This document shows positions 52,639 through 64,000 of a stretch of 64,000 bases of DNA, piece after piece. Every line of letters starts with the position of its first letter. Positions within the stretch are counted from its first letter, which is position 1. The notes beneath the pieces were generated by a model. It had not been told where the DNA came from. It made no database searches and saw nothing but the letters and a program-made list of their open reading frames with translations. The stretch is from Paraspadella gotoi. Taxonomy: Eukaryota; Chaetognatha. Where the stretch lies: positions 18,648,087-18,712,086 of the forward strand of contig CM119266.1 of assembly GCA_051294375.1 (NCBI GenBank). The letters are read 5' to 3'. The translations under genes were made by a program, and so were the position numbers.

Positions 52639-55600
52639 GTAAGTGACGAATTTAAGAAATTAAAGGAATTCTTCCAGAGTTAAGATCCACGGCGGAGATG
52701 GGGAAAAGAAAGAAAGGTTTTTCTTAATAAATTAAAGTTAGGAGGAAGAGAATTTGAAAAAACCGCCTCCTCCACCAGTCTCTAATTCTCTGAGTTTATG
52801 AAGAGTTCAAAAAGGGCACCTTAACAAAATAATCAAAGCATATAGATACAATAAAGAATAATTACCAAAATTACCATTAAAGCACTCAAAAGAACTACAA
52901 AAATCAGCACAAATTCAAAAACCAATGAACAAACCAAAGCACGAATGCCAAAATGATTCAAACGATAAATCCTTGTGACGAAGTAAAGTTCGAACTCAGA
53001 TATCGCGATTCGCGAGTCTTTGGATCTAACATTAACAACACAGCTTCTCACAATATATAAAAGTTAACAGACAATACCATTAGGACACACTGTAGTAATC
53101 ATAACAATAAATAATCAAGTACCCGAATGATCAAATTTACGTAATGTGTAGGGAATGGTAAAGAAATAGACCAAGGTCAGAGTCCAGTAATAAGCGACTT
53201 AAACGTCCTTTTATTCTGGAGAAGAATTCCGTCCTGGGCAGAATCCCGAATGATCACGATAAACAGACAATGAAACGAAAGTCAATATCTCTCTTTATCT
53301 GAAGAAATAAGAGCATCTGAGTTATATATGGTGATGGGCTTTATTTTCCCAGAACGCCCCATTTTATCTTAAATTCGGAATTAAGTTACTTGGTAGAGCA
53401 TTTAAAGAGAACAAAATCTTAGATATCAATTTTTTTTACTGTAAAATCTGAAGAGCTTTATCGTGATGACCATTTTTTAGTTGCGCCCCGAGTACTCGCG
53501 GAGCAGCTTTTCGGTCGGTCTGTGGGTATTAAGGCGGGCCAAATTTTAATTTTTTTATAAAATGAAAAAGTCTGTAATAAAAGTATTTTGTCCTTTTACA
53601 ACCGAATTGACTTATGATGTTAGATTTTGATTAAATTAATTTTCCTCATGCATGGAAGCATTTTAATGTTTAATAATATATAAGAAATGCTTAAAAATTT
53701 AAATTTATTAAAAAAATTTTTTGACATTATTTAGTATTTGGATAACATAAAATAGCTTCCATGCGTTTGAGCTAAATCTTAAATTTTTTTTATTTTCATG
53801 ATCTTTAATATCGGTCTGTCCCATTTATGTTAAAGATATTTATAACTCGCCTATAAACAAGAAAAAAACTTTAAATCTAAGCAACTACTAGCGCCGCCTT
53901 TTGTGTTTTAAAAAAATCTTATATAAACTATAAAAACTATAAAAGACTTTATTCTAATGCAGTATGTGTTGAAAATACACGGAATAACAAAGTTACTGCC
54001 CCGTAACATATTTTAATTTCCATTCTTGTCTGTATAATTTCTTGTCATAAATGACGATTTTAAAAGTATATAAAATATTAATAAAATGGTATAATTATTT
54101 AAGGGTATTATAAAATTAAATTATTAAAATTTTATCAAATTTATATTTAATTTTTAAATATGAAAATAAAGACCATGTTTATTTAAGTAAGTTTATTACC
54201 AAATTGTATTTATAATTATAAATAATTTTAATTAAAAATAAGCTAATGTTAAAAAATAACCAGATATAAATTCCTCAAGAAAAGTAAGGAAGTATAATTC
54301 ATTTTTAAAAATTCTTTCATTAAATTGGTTAAAAACAATATTTTTATCCAATTTTTTGATCGTGATATTTTCCTTTCTTTCATTGTTATCAGTTTTTATT
54401 TTTATATTTTGTATGTTAAATATAATTTTTAAAAATCTTTATTAATTTATTTAGTGTTTACCCTATTTTATTAATATTTAACATGCTTTAAAAACGTTAT
54501 TTGCGACAAGAAAGATGAAATTTTATCAAAAAATGGTCATCACTATCATATTCTTCAGACTTTATTACAGTAAAATAATTATAAACGAAATTTAATATCT
54601 AATATTTTGTTATCTTGAAACGCTTTATTAACGGGTTTTCTAACTCTTTCTGGAATATATTCAAAAATTTATTTAACGTAGTAAAAATTATTATTTTTAC
54701 ATAGAAATTCGAATAAAATAATGTAATAATATATAATAATATAATAAAATAATGAACCGATTACACTCATTGCAATCATAATTGGCTTTGATCATTGTCA
54801 CTGAATGGCTCTTTAGGGAAGCACACACTTTTGCAACTGCACCTCTTTTGATTGTTAATGTTTTAATTCAAGAATTTATTAATTTTATTTTATTTTTCAT
54901 GTACCACAGGTGTTTGCCGGTATCGTCCTCTTCACCTGGCGATGTTAGCAGCAGCAGTGGGTGCAGCGGCAGCTCCCCAGGCTCGGGCTTCTCGCCACCG
55001 CGACTTGCCAGCGTATCATCCAGTGCCAGTAGTCATCAAAATATTAGGACCACTTCCTCATCCTCTTCCTCGTCAATAATGTCGGGTGAAGTCAATTTGC
55101 TTATTATTATTCATAATGGTTTTTTGTTTTTTGTCTTTGCAATTGGGGGTTTACAACGATGAAGTTATGGTGACTTCCAAAGTAAACGTAGTGATTATTT
55201 AAAACTTGCCACAACATAGAAAAAAGCTGCTGTTTGCAAACTTTGCAAAACCTTTCAATTTGCTGACTTCTCTTGAAACATACTAAATGAGAGGGCAAAT
55301 TTCTTTTTGCCGACTTGGATTTTAACTCTACACCGGTGTTTTTAATTATATTTTATTGAAATCAAAAAAAATATTTTAAAAAAAAATTATCATTTTGGCG
55401 ATATTTTTAATTAATAATAGGAAGTCCATATTTATGATCCATCTAAGGTTCTTTGACGGATCTTCAAAGTGGGACCGGTACTCACAACAGTTTTTCTGAA
55501 CACCCTTTACAAGTATCTCAACAGCAATCACAATTATCGGCTGTGCAATCTCATCTCAATTTTCAAAGGTAATTATCCTTTCTATCTATGAAATTGGTAT

Positions 55601-57158
55601 AATGAATATATTTACAGATTTTCCCCTTTTCACTATTGTGATCAGTCAATTTTTTCCGGAAATCTGTTCATCTCTGATGCGGACGTCTTCGCAGTCGAAG
55701 ATCCCGTTTCAGCTCCGAGACGGTTTTTTTCCTTTGGGAAGCCATGACATGGAGAGTTCTAGTGGCCGTAGCGCCTTTGTTTCCTCCACCAGTTCCAACA
55801 AAGGTGCCGAAGGTTTTAATGGCAATCTCCTCTCATCGTCTTCAACTGAATCTTCTCCAGCAAAAGTAAGTCTGGAAACTTCAAATATGAGAAGGTATAT
55901 ATTTAACTCTGCCCAAAAGGCAATACTCTTAATTCCGACCAAATTAAAATGTTCCTTATAGGATTAGCATTAAACATTTAGTAAATGTTTTATCGTTCTT
56001 AGCGATGAGAAATCCAGTTTTCTGAACAACTCACAAGTTTAACAGTCTTGTAATATCTGCAAGGAAAATCCAGTTGGTGGATTTTAGTCCACCATACTTT
56101 CCAAATTATTAATATATGACAATATGCTAATAAACGAAAACGATTTTTTTTGGTTTGGACAACAATTTATTTAAATGATAAAATATTTACGGACATGTTT
56201 CATACATGTGTCGTCACGCGACCATCCAGAACGACGGTCACGCGATCAGAAAAAAGTGGCTTATTCATATATTATTTGGTCATTTTGCGTAAAACCTAAC
56301 ATCGAAGTAATAAACCTTATTCTTCTTGTGCATATGTTTCTCGTGATCACGTGATAATCAGAAAATGCATCCACAAAAGAAATTTATATTATGACATGTC
56401 ACTTTATTTTATTTAGGATGAAAAACGGAGCAATAACGAAGATTGCATCGATGATACTGACCACAGTCACCGCTTAAGACTCGGCTTTGGCAGTCTGGAT
56501 TCTACGGGTGCATTAGGTGGAAGTGCTGGATTAACTTCATTGGGAGGCAGTACAGATGTTGATGCGCTCAGTGGGGATATTGAAAGATTTTCACGTAAAG
56601 TGTTTGTTGGCGGTCTTCCGCCGGACATTGATGAGGACGAGATTACAGCCAGCTTTAGGCGTTTTGGTCCGCTGGTTGTTGACTGGCCCCATAAGGCAGA
56701 ATCAAAATCGTACTTCCCACCTAAGGTAAGCTTTAAATTCTACATCATTGACTATTAATATGATTGAACTGTAGTACAGTCAACACTTTCCCAGAAGCAA
56801 AATTTTTGTAAGTATTTTTCTTATCAGGGTTACGCTTTTCTTCTGTTTCAAAACGAGGCTTCTGTTGGGTTCCTGATCGATGCTTGCCTAATTGATGGAG
56901 ATAAGTTATATTTTTATGTTTCCAGGTGAGTTTTAGTAGACTTTAGTTGTATTAAATAGAAAAATTTGATAATGTCAATGACTGAGTTTGGGCGTTTTTA
57001 CGAGGAAAAGTTTATGAGTTTCGCAGCGAGTACTTAACCTTTTTGTAACCTTTGTGGTTCGTTGTCAGTTATAATTCATTTTTCTTGTTTTTTTTTTTAC
57101 TTCGCAAAAAGCAAATCGTTAATGATTAAATATTTAATGCTTTCATTTTCTTCTATTT

Positions 57159-57254
<96 letters not shown>

Positions 57255-59031
57255 TTTTTACAACAATTGAATAGTTCAACAATAATTCGTTTAGTTTTAT
57301 AACAATGGTTTGCTATTACAATTGTCTTTGGAATATTATTATGATAATCAAATGGTTTATTTTAATATTAATATGTTATTTAAGTCATTAAATTGTAATA
57401 TGCGAAACATATAATTAAAAATAAAGGAATAACAATACATTTAGTAGTACAACAACGGAATATTTTTATATTTTCTTTTATATTATTATATAAAGAAGTT
57501 CTTGTTGGTTAAGAATTTCGCCCAGGCGAAATTCTCCCCTCCTGGAGAGACCGTAAAAGCGTCAAGGATAATACTTCTCTACGTTTGGTTTATATATACA
57601 TATACATATCCAGTAAAGCGTGTGGCGAACGGTCGCTAAACGCCAGAACGGAAATGGATGGCGTCGATTTCGCCACGTGGGTCTTCGTCTCTGACTCCGA
57701 TTGTTTAGTTTGAATAATTAAAATTGTTTCCCAGAACTGTATTTTGTTCATTAATAAAAACAGTGTCTGAATTGCCATAATTTAAAATTATATTTTTTGT
57801 TTTTTTAAGCCCTACGATCAAGCACAAACCCGTCCAAATTCGTCCCTGGAATCTGGGTGATTCGGATTTTGTGATGGATGGATCTTCGCCCCTTGACCCG
57901 CGGAAGACTATTTTTGTTGGAGGCGTTCCTCGTCCACTCAGAGCTCTTGAACTTGCTATGATAATGGACCGACTATACGGAGGAGTTTGTTATGCAGGTT
58001 GGTCTTTCAAAATATGGTTCTTTGTATTACATCCGTATTTTGTCTTGCACGTGAGAAGTTTTTATCTTTTTTTTAGTTTAGCTTTTTAATTATGATTTTA
58101 TTAATTTTATTTTCTAGTAGTAAATTTTTTTTAAAAATTAGCTAAATGTTAGTTCGGGAAATCTGGTGTGCAGTATATATGATGTCAAAAGGAGAAAAAA
58201 TTTAGAGTTGCTAAACAAATAAAAAACGAAATGAAATTGACATAAGAAAACGTTAAGAAGATTTTTAACTAAGGATATTTTTGTAAATTATCTGATTAAA
58301 TATTTATGTTATGATATATATTTCTTTTTAGTCGTTTGGGGTTTGACAATGAGTATTTATTATTTTTCATAGCTGTTTTGGAATCATAATGTTTGTTATT
58401 AATCAAATAATCTAAAACTCCTCATCAAGCTCCTTGAATTGAACAACCAAAATAGCGCACAACCAATCTTTTAGGCATCGACACAGATCCTGAGCTTAAA
58501 TATCCAAAGGGTGCCGGCCGTGTAGCGTTTTCAAACCAACAAAGTTACATCGCCGCTATCTCGGCGCGATTTGTACAACTACAGCACGGGGATATTGATA
58601 AAAGGGTGGAGGTCAAGCCGTACGTACTGGATGATCAGATGTGCGATGAATGCGCAGGCACGCGCTGTGCAGGTTAGATATAAAAAATAAAATTTCTTAA
58701 TTAAAACAAAATTCTTTATATAATTGTAATAACATATTACATTTTTACTGGACTGTGAGAGAGTTTTGATGGCGAGATCACAATATTTTTAGATAGATTT
58801 ACAAGCCTTTCAAATAATTTATTCTTGAAATTTTTATATTAAATTTATAATTCATTTGTATTAAATTCAGGCAAGTTTGCTCCCTTTTTTTGCGCTAACG
58901 TAACCTGCCTCCAGTACTACTGCGAGTACTGCTGGGTCACCATCCACTCCCGTGCTGGTAGACAGTTTCATAAACCTCTTGTGAAGGAGCGCGCCGATCG
59001 GCCACGCACCGTTCCCTTTCGTTGGTCATAG
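52532..59031 (+). CDS. orb2: CPEB2-4/Orb2-type cytoplasmic polyadenylation element-binding protein (5' end not defined)
   Basis: Nine exons (52532-52638, 54910-55085, 55448-55568, 55646-55865, 56417-56725, 56828-56925, 57810-57997, 58475-58672, 58871-59031) join in phase into 1578 nt, 525 codons plus TAG. Residues 1-250 are Ser-, Gly- and Gln-rich. RRM1 (~278-343) has KVFVGGLP and GYAFLLF. RRM2 (~375-450) has [14 protein letters not shown] and GAGRVAFS. The C-terminal zinc-binding ZZ-type domain has [27 protein letters not shown] and H residues. CPEBs bind U-rich elements in mRNA 3'UTRs and control poly(A) tail length and translation, notably in germ cells and neurons. The CPEB2-4/Orb2 assignment rests on the RRM and inter-RRM sequence ([20 protein letters not shown]). 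The start codon lies upstream; an in-frame ATG at 52442 is possible but not convincing. Confidence 0.95.
52639..54909. other. CPEB intron
   Basis: AT-rich. The open frame at 52833-53051 on the minus strand has no splice support. No exon or RNA gene is seen. Confidence 0.5.
54910..55085 (+). CDS. orb2: CPEB exon b: Ser/Gly-rich
   Basis: The acceptor is TACCACAG and the donor TCGG/GTGAAG. It encodes [20 protein letters not shown] and a poly-Ser run, a low-complexity N-terminal region typical of CPEBs. Confidence 0.8.
55448..55568 (+). CDS. orb2: CPEB exon c: Gln-rich
   Basis: The acceptor is CCATCTAAG and the donor AAAG/GTAATT. It encodes [15 protein letters not shown] and [15 protein letters not shown], a short Gln-rich stretch. 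Orb2 proteins carry Gln-rich prion-like segments; this one is short. Confidence 0.8.
55646..55865 (+). CDS. orb2: CPEB exon d
   Basis: The acceptor GTGATCAG was chosen because it alone keeps phase with the previous exon in the Ser-rich frame; the donor is AAAA/GTAAGT. It encodes [20 protein letters not shown] and a Ser-rich stretch ([10 protein letters not shown]). Confidence 0.75.
56417..56725 (+). CDS. orb2: CPEB exon e: linker and start of RRM1
   Basis: The acceptor is TTTATTTAG and the donor AAG/GTAAGC. It encodes [20 protein letters not shown], with RNP2 VFVGGL, and [20 protein letters not shown], the hallmark CPEB RRM1 segment. Confidence 0.95.
56828..56925 (+). CDS. orb2: CPEB exon f: RRM1 RNP1
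   Basis: The acceptor is CTTATCAG and the donor CCAG/GTGAGT. It encodes [20 protein letters not shown], containing RNP1, and [10 protein letters not shown]. Confidence 0.95.
57153..57254. repeat. (TTTC)n microsatellite in CPEB intron
   Basis: About 25 near-perfect TTTC units between CPEB exons f and g. It yields spurious Lys/Arg/Glu and Phe/Leu/Ser ORFs. Confidence 0.95.
57810..57997 (+). CDS. orb2: CPEB exon g: inter-RRM linker and RRM2 start
   Basis: The acceptor is TTTTTTTAAG and the donor GCAG/GTTGGT. It encodes [20 protein letters not shown], the conserved linker, and [20 protein letters not shown]. Confidence 0.95.
58475..58672 (+). CDS. orb2: CPEB exon h: rest of RRM2 and first zinc ligands
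   Basis: The acceptor is AATCTTTTAG and the donor GCAG/GTTAGA. It encodes [36 protein letters not shown] and AGTRCA. Confidence 0.95.
58871..59031 (+). CDS. orb2: CPEB last exon: zinc-binding domain and stop
   Basis: The acceptor is AAATTCAG and the TAG stop is at 59029-59031. It encodes [20 protein letters not shown], then [20 protein letters not shown], ending FRWS as CPEB2-4/Orb2 proteins do. Confidence 0.95.
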
Positions 59032-59225
59032 GTATTTGCTTTTTTCCTTCCCCAATATTTTGAAATTGTATCGCTCTCCATTTGAGACGCTAATCCGGGG
59101 CCATACAATGAGTTTTTAGTTTTATAGCGTTTTCAGTTGTCGTGATTTAACGCTTTGTTAAAAGATTGATTCTTTCTGAAAATCGATTTGTCAAATATTA
59201 ACTGTAACAATTGGGGCCACCTCTT

Positions 59226-59248
59226 AATAAACACGCCTGTGAAATAAA
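59226..59248 (+). promoter_or_regulatory. Candidate poly(A) signals of CPEB gene
   Basis: AATAAA at 59226-59231 and 59243-59248, about 200 bases past the stop, preceded by TTTTAT near 59119, a match to a cytoplasmic polyadenylation element core. Usage is inferred. Confidence 0.45.
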
Positions 59249-62200
59249 TAATTTTAAAAGGGTATAATGATTTTTTTAATATTTCATTCGCCAAGCTCGA
59301 TTCGAAATTAATAAAAAAACTACAAATTTAAGTTTGAAATAAAAATATATGATTTATAGTAATATATTAATTTTTTGAGAACCCTATGAACGAATTTATT
59401 ATTCTTTTAATTTTGATATCTCTGGTAATACTTCAACAATATTTGTCTCAATCCATCCTAAATTGGAATAATTAACAAGTGAAAAAAGTTGAGTCGCACA
59501 AGTGGAAATGTGTTTAAATGAAAAAATCAAAAGACACCTATTCCAATAATTTTTTAACATTTTTATATCACACTTCTGCTTTAAAATTCATTTACTCAGA
59601 ATTCTATGGATGTTATATCATGTTAATAATTAAAAATGTAGCCAAAACTTTTTCTGAGTTCAGTTACTTCAATAGCTTTTAATACAAAGATACAAAAACA
59701 AATTATTTTAAAAATTAAGTTTTTTGCAAAATATGACAAAAAATATAGGAGTTGGATTCAAAATAAAAGAGACATGAAAAAAAAGTTCTTGAAAATATTT
59801 ATTACAATGTCTAAGGATTATTAAAAATGAGTTTAGATTTTTTTTTACATATACCTCTTATCAACACTAGTCTTTCTAATCATTTTTTGCTAAACAATAG
59901 CAATAGCAATCAGAAATTTCACGGCATCCAAACGTCTCCCGTTTTCGACAGTTTCAACGTGATTCGAGTAATTCGACGTTTTTGTTTTTAACGAGAAACT
60001 TAGGAATATCAGCGAAATCCCGTGAATACGGGACTCAAAAACGGGCAGACGTTTCTGAATGAATCTAAAAATAGTATTAAAAATATTCTTGTTTTCCTCC
60101 AAAAATTGAAAATGTTGACCGGACAAAAAAAACGGTCAAACTCTAGTACTACTCAAATACTACTAAGAATTTGAGGGAGAAAGAGAGAGAGAAATGAGGC
60201 TTAGGATTTTTTTCATCTTTTTTCCTAAATTATTTTAATTAAGGAGGACAAAATTTCGGTGAAAGTTTTGGCGTCATTTCCAGCATGGTAGAATTATTAT
60301 TCGGTTTGTGGATAAAAAGTTAATTACACTATAAAAAAAGTTTTAATGAAATCGTGGAAATAAAAATAAATGGAGAAAACTTATTTTTGTTGAATATTTT
60401 TTTTTCTTTTCTATAAAATGTGTATGCATGCTTCAACAACAATAAAACAAAGACAACCTCAAAAACTAAAACAATCATACCAACAATGGCAAAAAATTGT
60501 TTCTTTTGCGCTGATTTAAAAATATGTGCATTACGCATATATTGATATATATTTTTATTTATAATTTTAAGATCGTATCTAAGCGTATCGAATTGTATCG
60601 TATCGTATCCAAAATATATCTCATACTGAATTCGAAAACCATTATAGCAACCACCACAAGGACCACAATCACCGCAACTATAACAACCACAACACCAAAT
60701 ATGACAACGATTACAATAACAATAACTACAATCACCACAACAACCACGCCATAAAGAAAGAAAAAAGTTAAAAAGAAATGGTTAAAAAAAAGAAAGAAAA
60801 GCCAGAGAGCATAATAAAAACGAAGAGCTAAAGCAGCTTAAACACAGATAAAAAATGTATTAATGACAATGACAATACAGAAAAAAGTGCATGAAATTTA
60901 GTTTGAAAAAGAACTATAAATTACAAATATTCAAAGTAATGATAGGATAATATTTAATTTTTTTTATATTAAAATATCTTTTATTAAAATATTAACTATT
61001 TTCATCCTTTAACAAATAATGGCCTCAGTTGTTACAGATTGATTATTAAAATTAAGCTTTTAGCGTTTTTACCTAATTCAATGATAATTTATCCTGCTGT
61101 CATGAAGTTTTACGAGCACCTGATAGAAAACTCGCCATTTTTGGATAATTTTTTTATTACCTATTTATAAAATCTAGTTTAAACTATTTAAAATTTATTT
61201 CCAACATTAAATTTGAGTTTAATATTATAAAACTATAAAAACCTCTTGTCGAAAAAGCTGTTTTAAAGTAAAATTTATTGATGAGCTGCTCCTGTAGTTT
61301 TAATTGTAATACTAAGAAGATACTCTTTTTTTAAAAATTTGGGAATTAAATTTTTTTTAAATTTACCCTATTTTTAAATAGCCCGTGAGTTAGAACGAAT
61401 AATACTATTAATTAACTCAAATACAAAATATTTAACTTGGTCCTGATTTTTCAAAAAAATAACAGAAGTTCCAACAAGGACAGTTTCATTCAAAAATATG
61501 TTTTTTCTGACTGATAGACAAAAAGAATTCTTTTTAAAGAATTGTATTGAAATAAGTATTTTTTGTTAAATCGTTAGATGGTTTTATGTATTTAAAAAAT
61601 TGGGGTGTTTAAGTCAAAGCAGTTTACGACTGAGATCATCATTTATCCAATTTTTGAAATGCATGATTCTAGTAGTTTTGTTTGAAAAACGAATAAAAAT
61701 ACTGATTTATACAATAATCAAAATCAAATTCTTTTTTTTATATTATCATCTTCACTGCTCAGAGGAAAACAGAAGTCATAAAAACCCGAATGAGAATACC
61801 AAATTCTACGGTCATCATTATTATCGCAAGTCCTTGACTATCTATTTGCACCAAGATTAGCTGACACTAAAACCGTTCGGATAAAAAAAATTTCATGAGA
61901 TTCGCAAAATTTCTCTTTACTATCTCGACTTTAGGACTTACTTTTCACTAAGTCAAAAACCACTGAGATTTGTACTGCCTGCTATACTACACCCCATCTT
62001 TTTAACGTTTTGTCCCTTTACCCCCAGTCCTAGTAAGTCTGTTTCGCCTCACGTTTTATCCAGCTTTATATTAGATGGTGGGGCTATTTGGCGAATTTCG
62101 ACACTACTCGGCAAAAAGTTGCCTTTTCTATTGCTAAACATGGTTTACTATTTTTTTTCCCATTCGTTCAGTTTGCTGGACGCAGTTTTGAAAAAACGAA

Positions 62201-64000
62201 ATATTTAAATTAGCCAAATTAGATCATTTTATTAAGACTTTGTGCTTAAATTTTGTTTTTATTCATTGGCAAAGATAACAAATAGCTATGAATAATAAAA
62301 ATAATTAGCGGATAATAAATATAAATATATATTTATAAAAATTGGATTTTGGATTTTCGTGGTTTATCCATTTTTGTTTATTAGCTCTTGCATTGTCACT
62401 ATTACTTTTAAGATATGTTAATTCGTCTTGCTCACGGGTTTTAGAGTGCGCTTCCACCATACATGATTAGAAATTTAAAGAAATCGTGCATTAAAAGCAC
62501 AACTCCTTACCTTTTTTGCAACTTCAATAATATGGGAGACTACTTGTGTCAAAAAGTCAAATTCAGTTCTTTATATTCTTGATACCAGGTTTGTAGTTTT
62601 ATATTTTTTTTCGATGTTCAACAAATTTTTTTAATGCCGTTCTTTTTTATCATTTTTGATTTTGCGAAAAATAAGAGAAACTTTTATCCAAATATTTGCT
62701 TATGTGTATTAGATTTTCAAATTTTTTAATATTGATTAATTCTAAATAAATTTGATACTGTCTTTTTAAATTATTTGCAGTTAGTAACAAAACGTTTTTA
62801 TAAGAGATTTTCTTTGTTTCTGCGATATTCGAGGTCTTAGACACATTCTTTTCAGGTTAAAGATTTTTAAATCTATTGCAAGCCGAGTATAATTTCATGA
62901 TGAAGCATTGATAAAATTATTAAATAACAAAAGATGAATGTATGAAAACACAATATACCCCATATTGGCTATAAATAATAATAATAATATAATCTATAAC
63001 AATTAAAGATGATCTATGATGACTTTGGTTGTAATAATCAATGAGATTTGTTTTGTGCTAAGTATTTTGTAATGCTTATTATTTCTCAGTGATGTTAAAT
63101 TTTTAAAAAAATAATTTAAATTTATTTGAATTCAAATTAATAATCTGTAATAAATGATGTACTTTGTACTGGCAGATTTGCCAAATCTTTAACTCTTTAT
63201 CTTCCACAATAAAAAAAGTTTAGTGATGAATTAACTAACATAAATATTTTGTATGAATTAGTTGAAAGCAATTGATTTTGTTACTTATATTAAGTTATAA
63301 TATTCATTGAATAATTTTTTTAAAAAATTGTTAAAATAAATTAAAATTTTTTGTAGTTATTCATTTAATTATTTTAATTTCAATTTATTATCAAATTTTA
63401 ACATTTTAAAAACGAAAGTCATGCAGTAAAGTCTAGTATTGAATGTTTGAAACTATATAAGCTTCGGTAAAAAGTGTGTAATATTAAAATTTTTCATTTC
63501 ATAATAGGGTAATTATGCAGAAGAAAAAATAATAAATTTTTCTATATAATGAACAGAAAAATAAAATAGTATTCTCAGGTCACTTATTGTTCATGCATTT
63601 TTTTTCCATCCGTCTCTTTTACTTGGGTAAATTTTTATAATTGCTCTTTTCTGTATTCCCACTGATGAGTGATGATGATATAGAAACATATATACACGTA
63701 CTAGGGATCTAAAAATTTATTATTTTCTGTTCTGCACTATCCCTCCTTTTATGATAATAAAAATTTTATCATCTGTGCATGCGATGACATTATAAGTATG
63801 TAGCTCTAGTTTTCCTTGTGTTTAAATGAGTATAAACCCATGACAAATGAAAATTTTGTTATTGAAATAAAATCTATTTTAATTTACTTTGATCTTTAAA
63901 CATGATATCAATATTTTTTTTAAAGTGCATTTAAATGAAATATTTAATTAAAATAGTTTTTTTTACCAAATAAAATGAAAGTTTTTGCATAACATTGTTA
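59249..64000. other. AT-rich intergenic DNA
   Basis: No exon with splice partners or recognisable domain. It contains an imperfect ACA/ACC trinucleotide tract (60650-60750) that creates Thr-rich and Val/Ile-rich frames on opposite strands. Nothing else is seen. Confidence 0.5.

Noticed and set aside
57062-57282. Phe/Leu/Ser and Lys/Glu/Arg ORFs
   Set aside because: Translation of the (TTTC)n microsatellite in a CPEB intron.
60524-60754. Thr/Ile-rich plus-strand ORF and Val/Ile-rich minus-strand ORF
   Set aside because: Both come from an imperfect ACA/ATC/ACC trinucleotide tract.

Overview
The window is nuclear DNA of a multicellular animal, most likely an invertebrate. It is AT-rich, carries spliceosomal GT-AG introns, long (CT)n and (GA)n microsatellites, degenerate TTAGGG-type repeats, a Pol III tRNA gene and many degraded transposable elements. 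Its recognisable genes are metazoan types: an Orb2/CPEB2-4-type translational regulator and a FANK1-type protein. I cannot name the phylum.

Layout. (1) 1.6-13.2 kb, plus strand: the last 15 exons of a fibronectin type III (FN3) protein with a long disordered tail. Its exons are GC-rich islands in AT-rich introns, and the gene enters from the left edge. Introns hold an antisense tRNA-Leu(AAG) and a 649-bp mariner/Tc1-type MITE. (2) 13.2-20.8 kb: no gene seen. It holds a foldback element, a tRNA-derived SINE and a TTAGGG-bearing minisatellite. (3) 20.8-50.1 kb, minus strand: a 14-exon FANK1-like gene (FN3 plus ankyrin repeats) whose exon junctions all keep one frame (545 codons). Its long middle intron holds a partial, inverted, frameshifted copy of its own downstream half (33.8-40.1 kb, plus strand). 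The inverted arms (about 21.87-30.39 and 32.80-41.26 kb) face each other across a 25-N gap, and a 2.3-kb stretch of the spacer recurs as a direct repeat at 42.8-45.1 kb. The arrangement may be an assembly artefact (a reversed haplotig) or a real pseudogenised duplication. (4) 52.5-59.0 kb, plus strand: nine exons of a CPEB2-4/Orb2-type gene with two RRMs and the terminal zinc-binding domain, divergent from the FANK1-like gene. (5) 59.0-64 kb: AT-rich, no gene seen.

Mobile DNA dominates the rest. There are Penelope-like element relics with a GIY-YIG endonuclease tail and a hammerhead ribozyme at their 3' end, two hAT-type MITEs with 8-bp target duplications, two copies of a tRNA-derived SINE, and at least three further interspersed repeat families. 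One of these (family D) lies at the breakpoints of the inverted and direct duplications.

The three genes have no evident joint pathway. I found no convincing new biochemical system. The most informative points are the inverted FANK1 duplication, the hammerhead ribozyme in the Penelope relic, the extended N-terminus and possible alternative last exon of the FANK1-like gene, and the unusual low-complexity insertion inside an FN3 domain.
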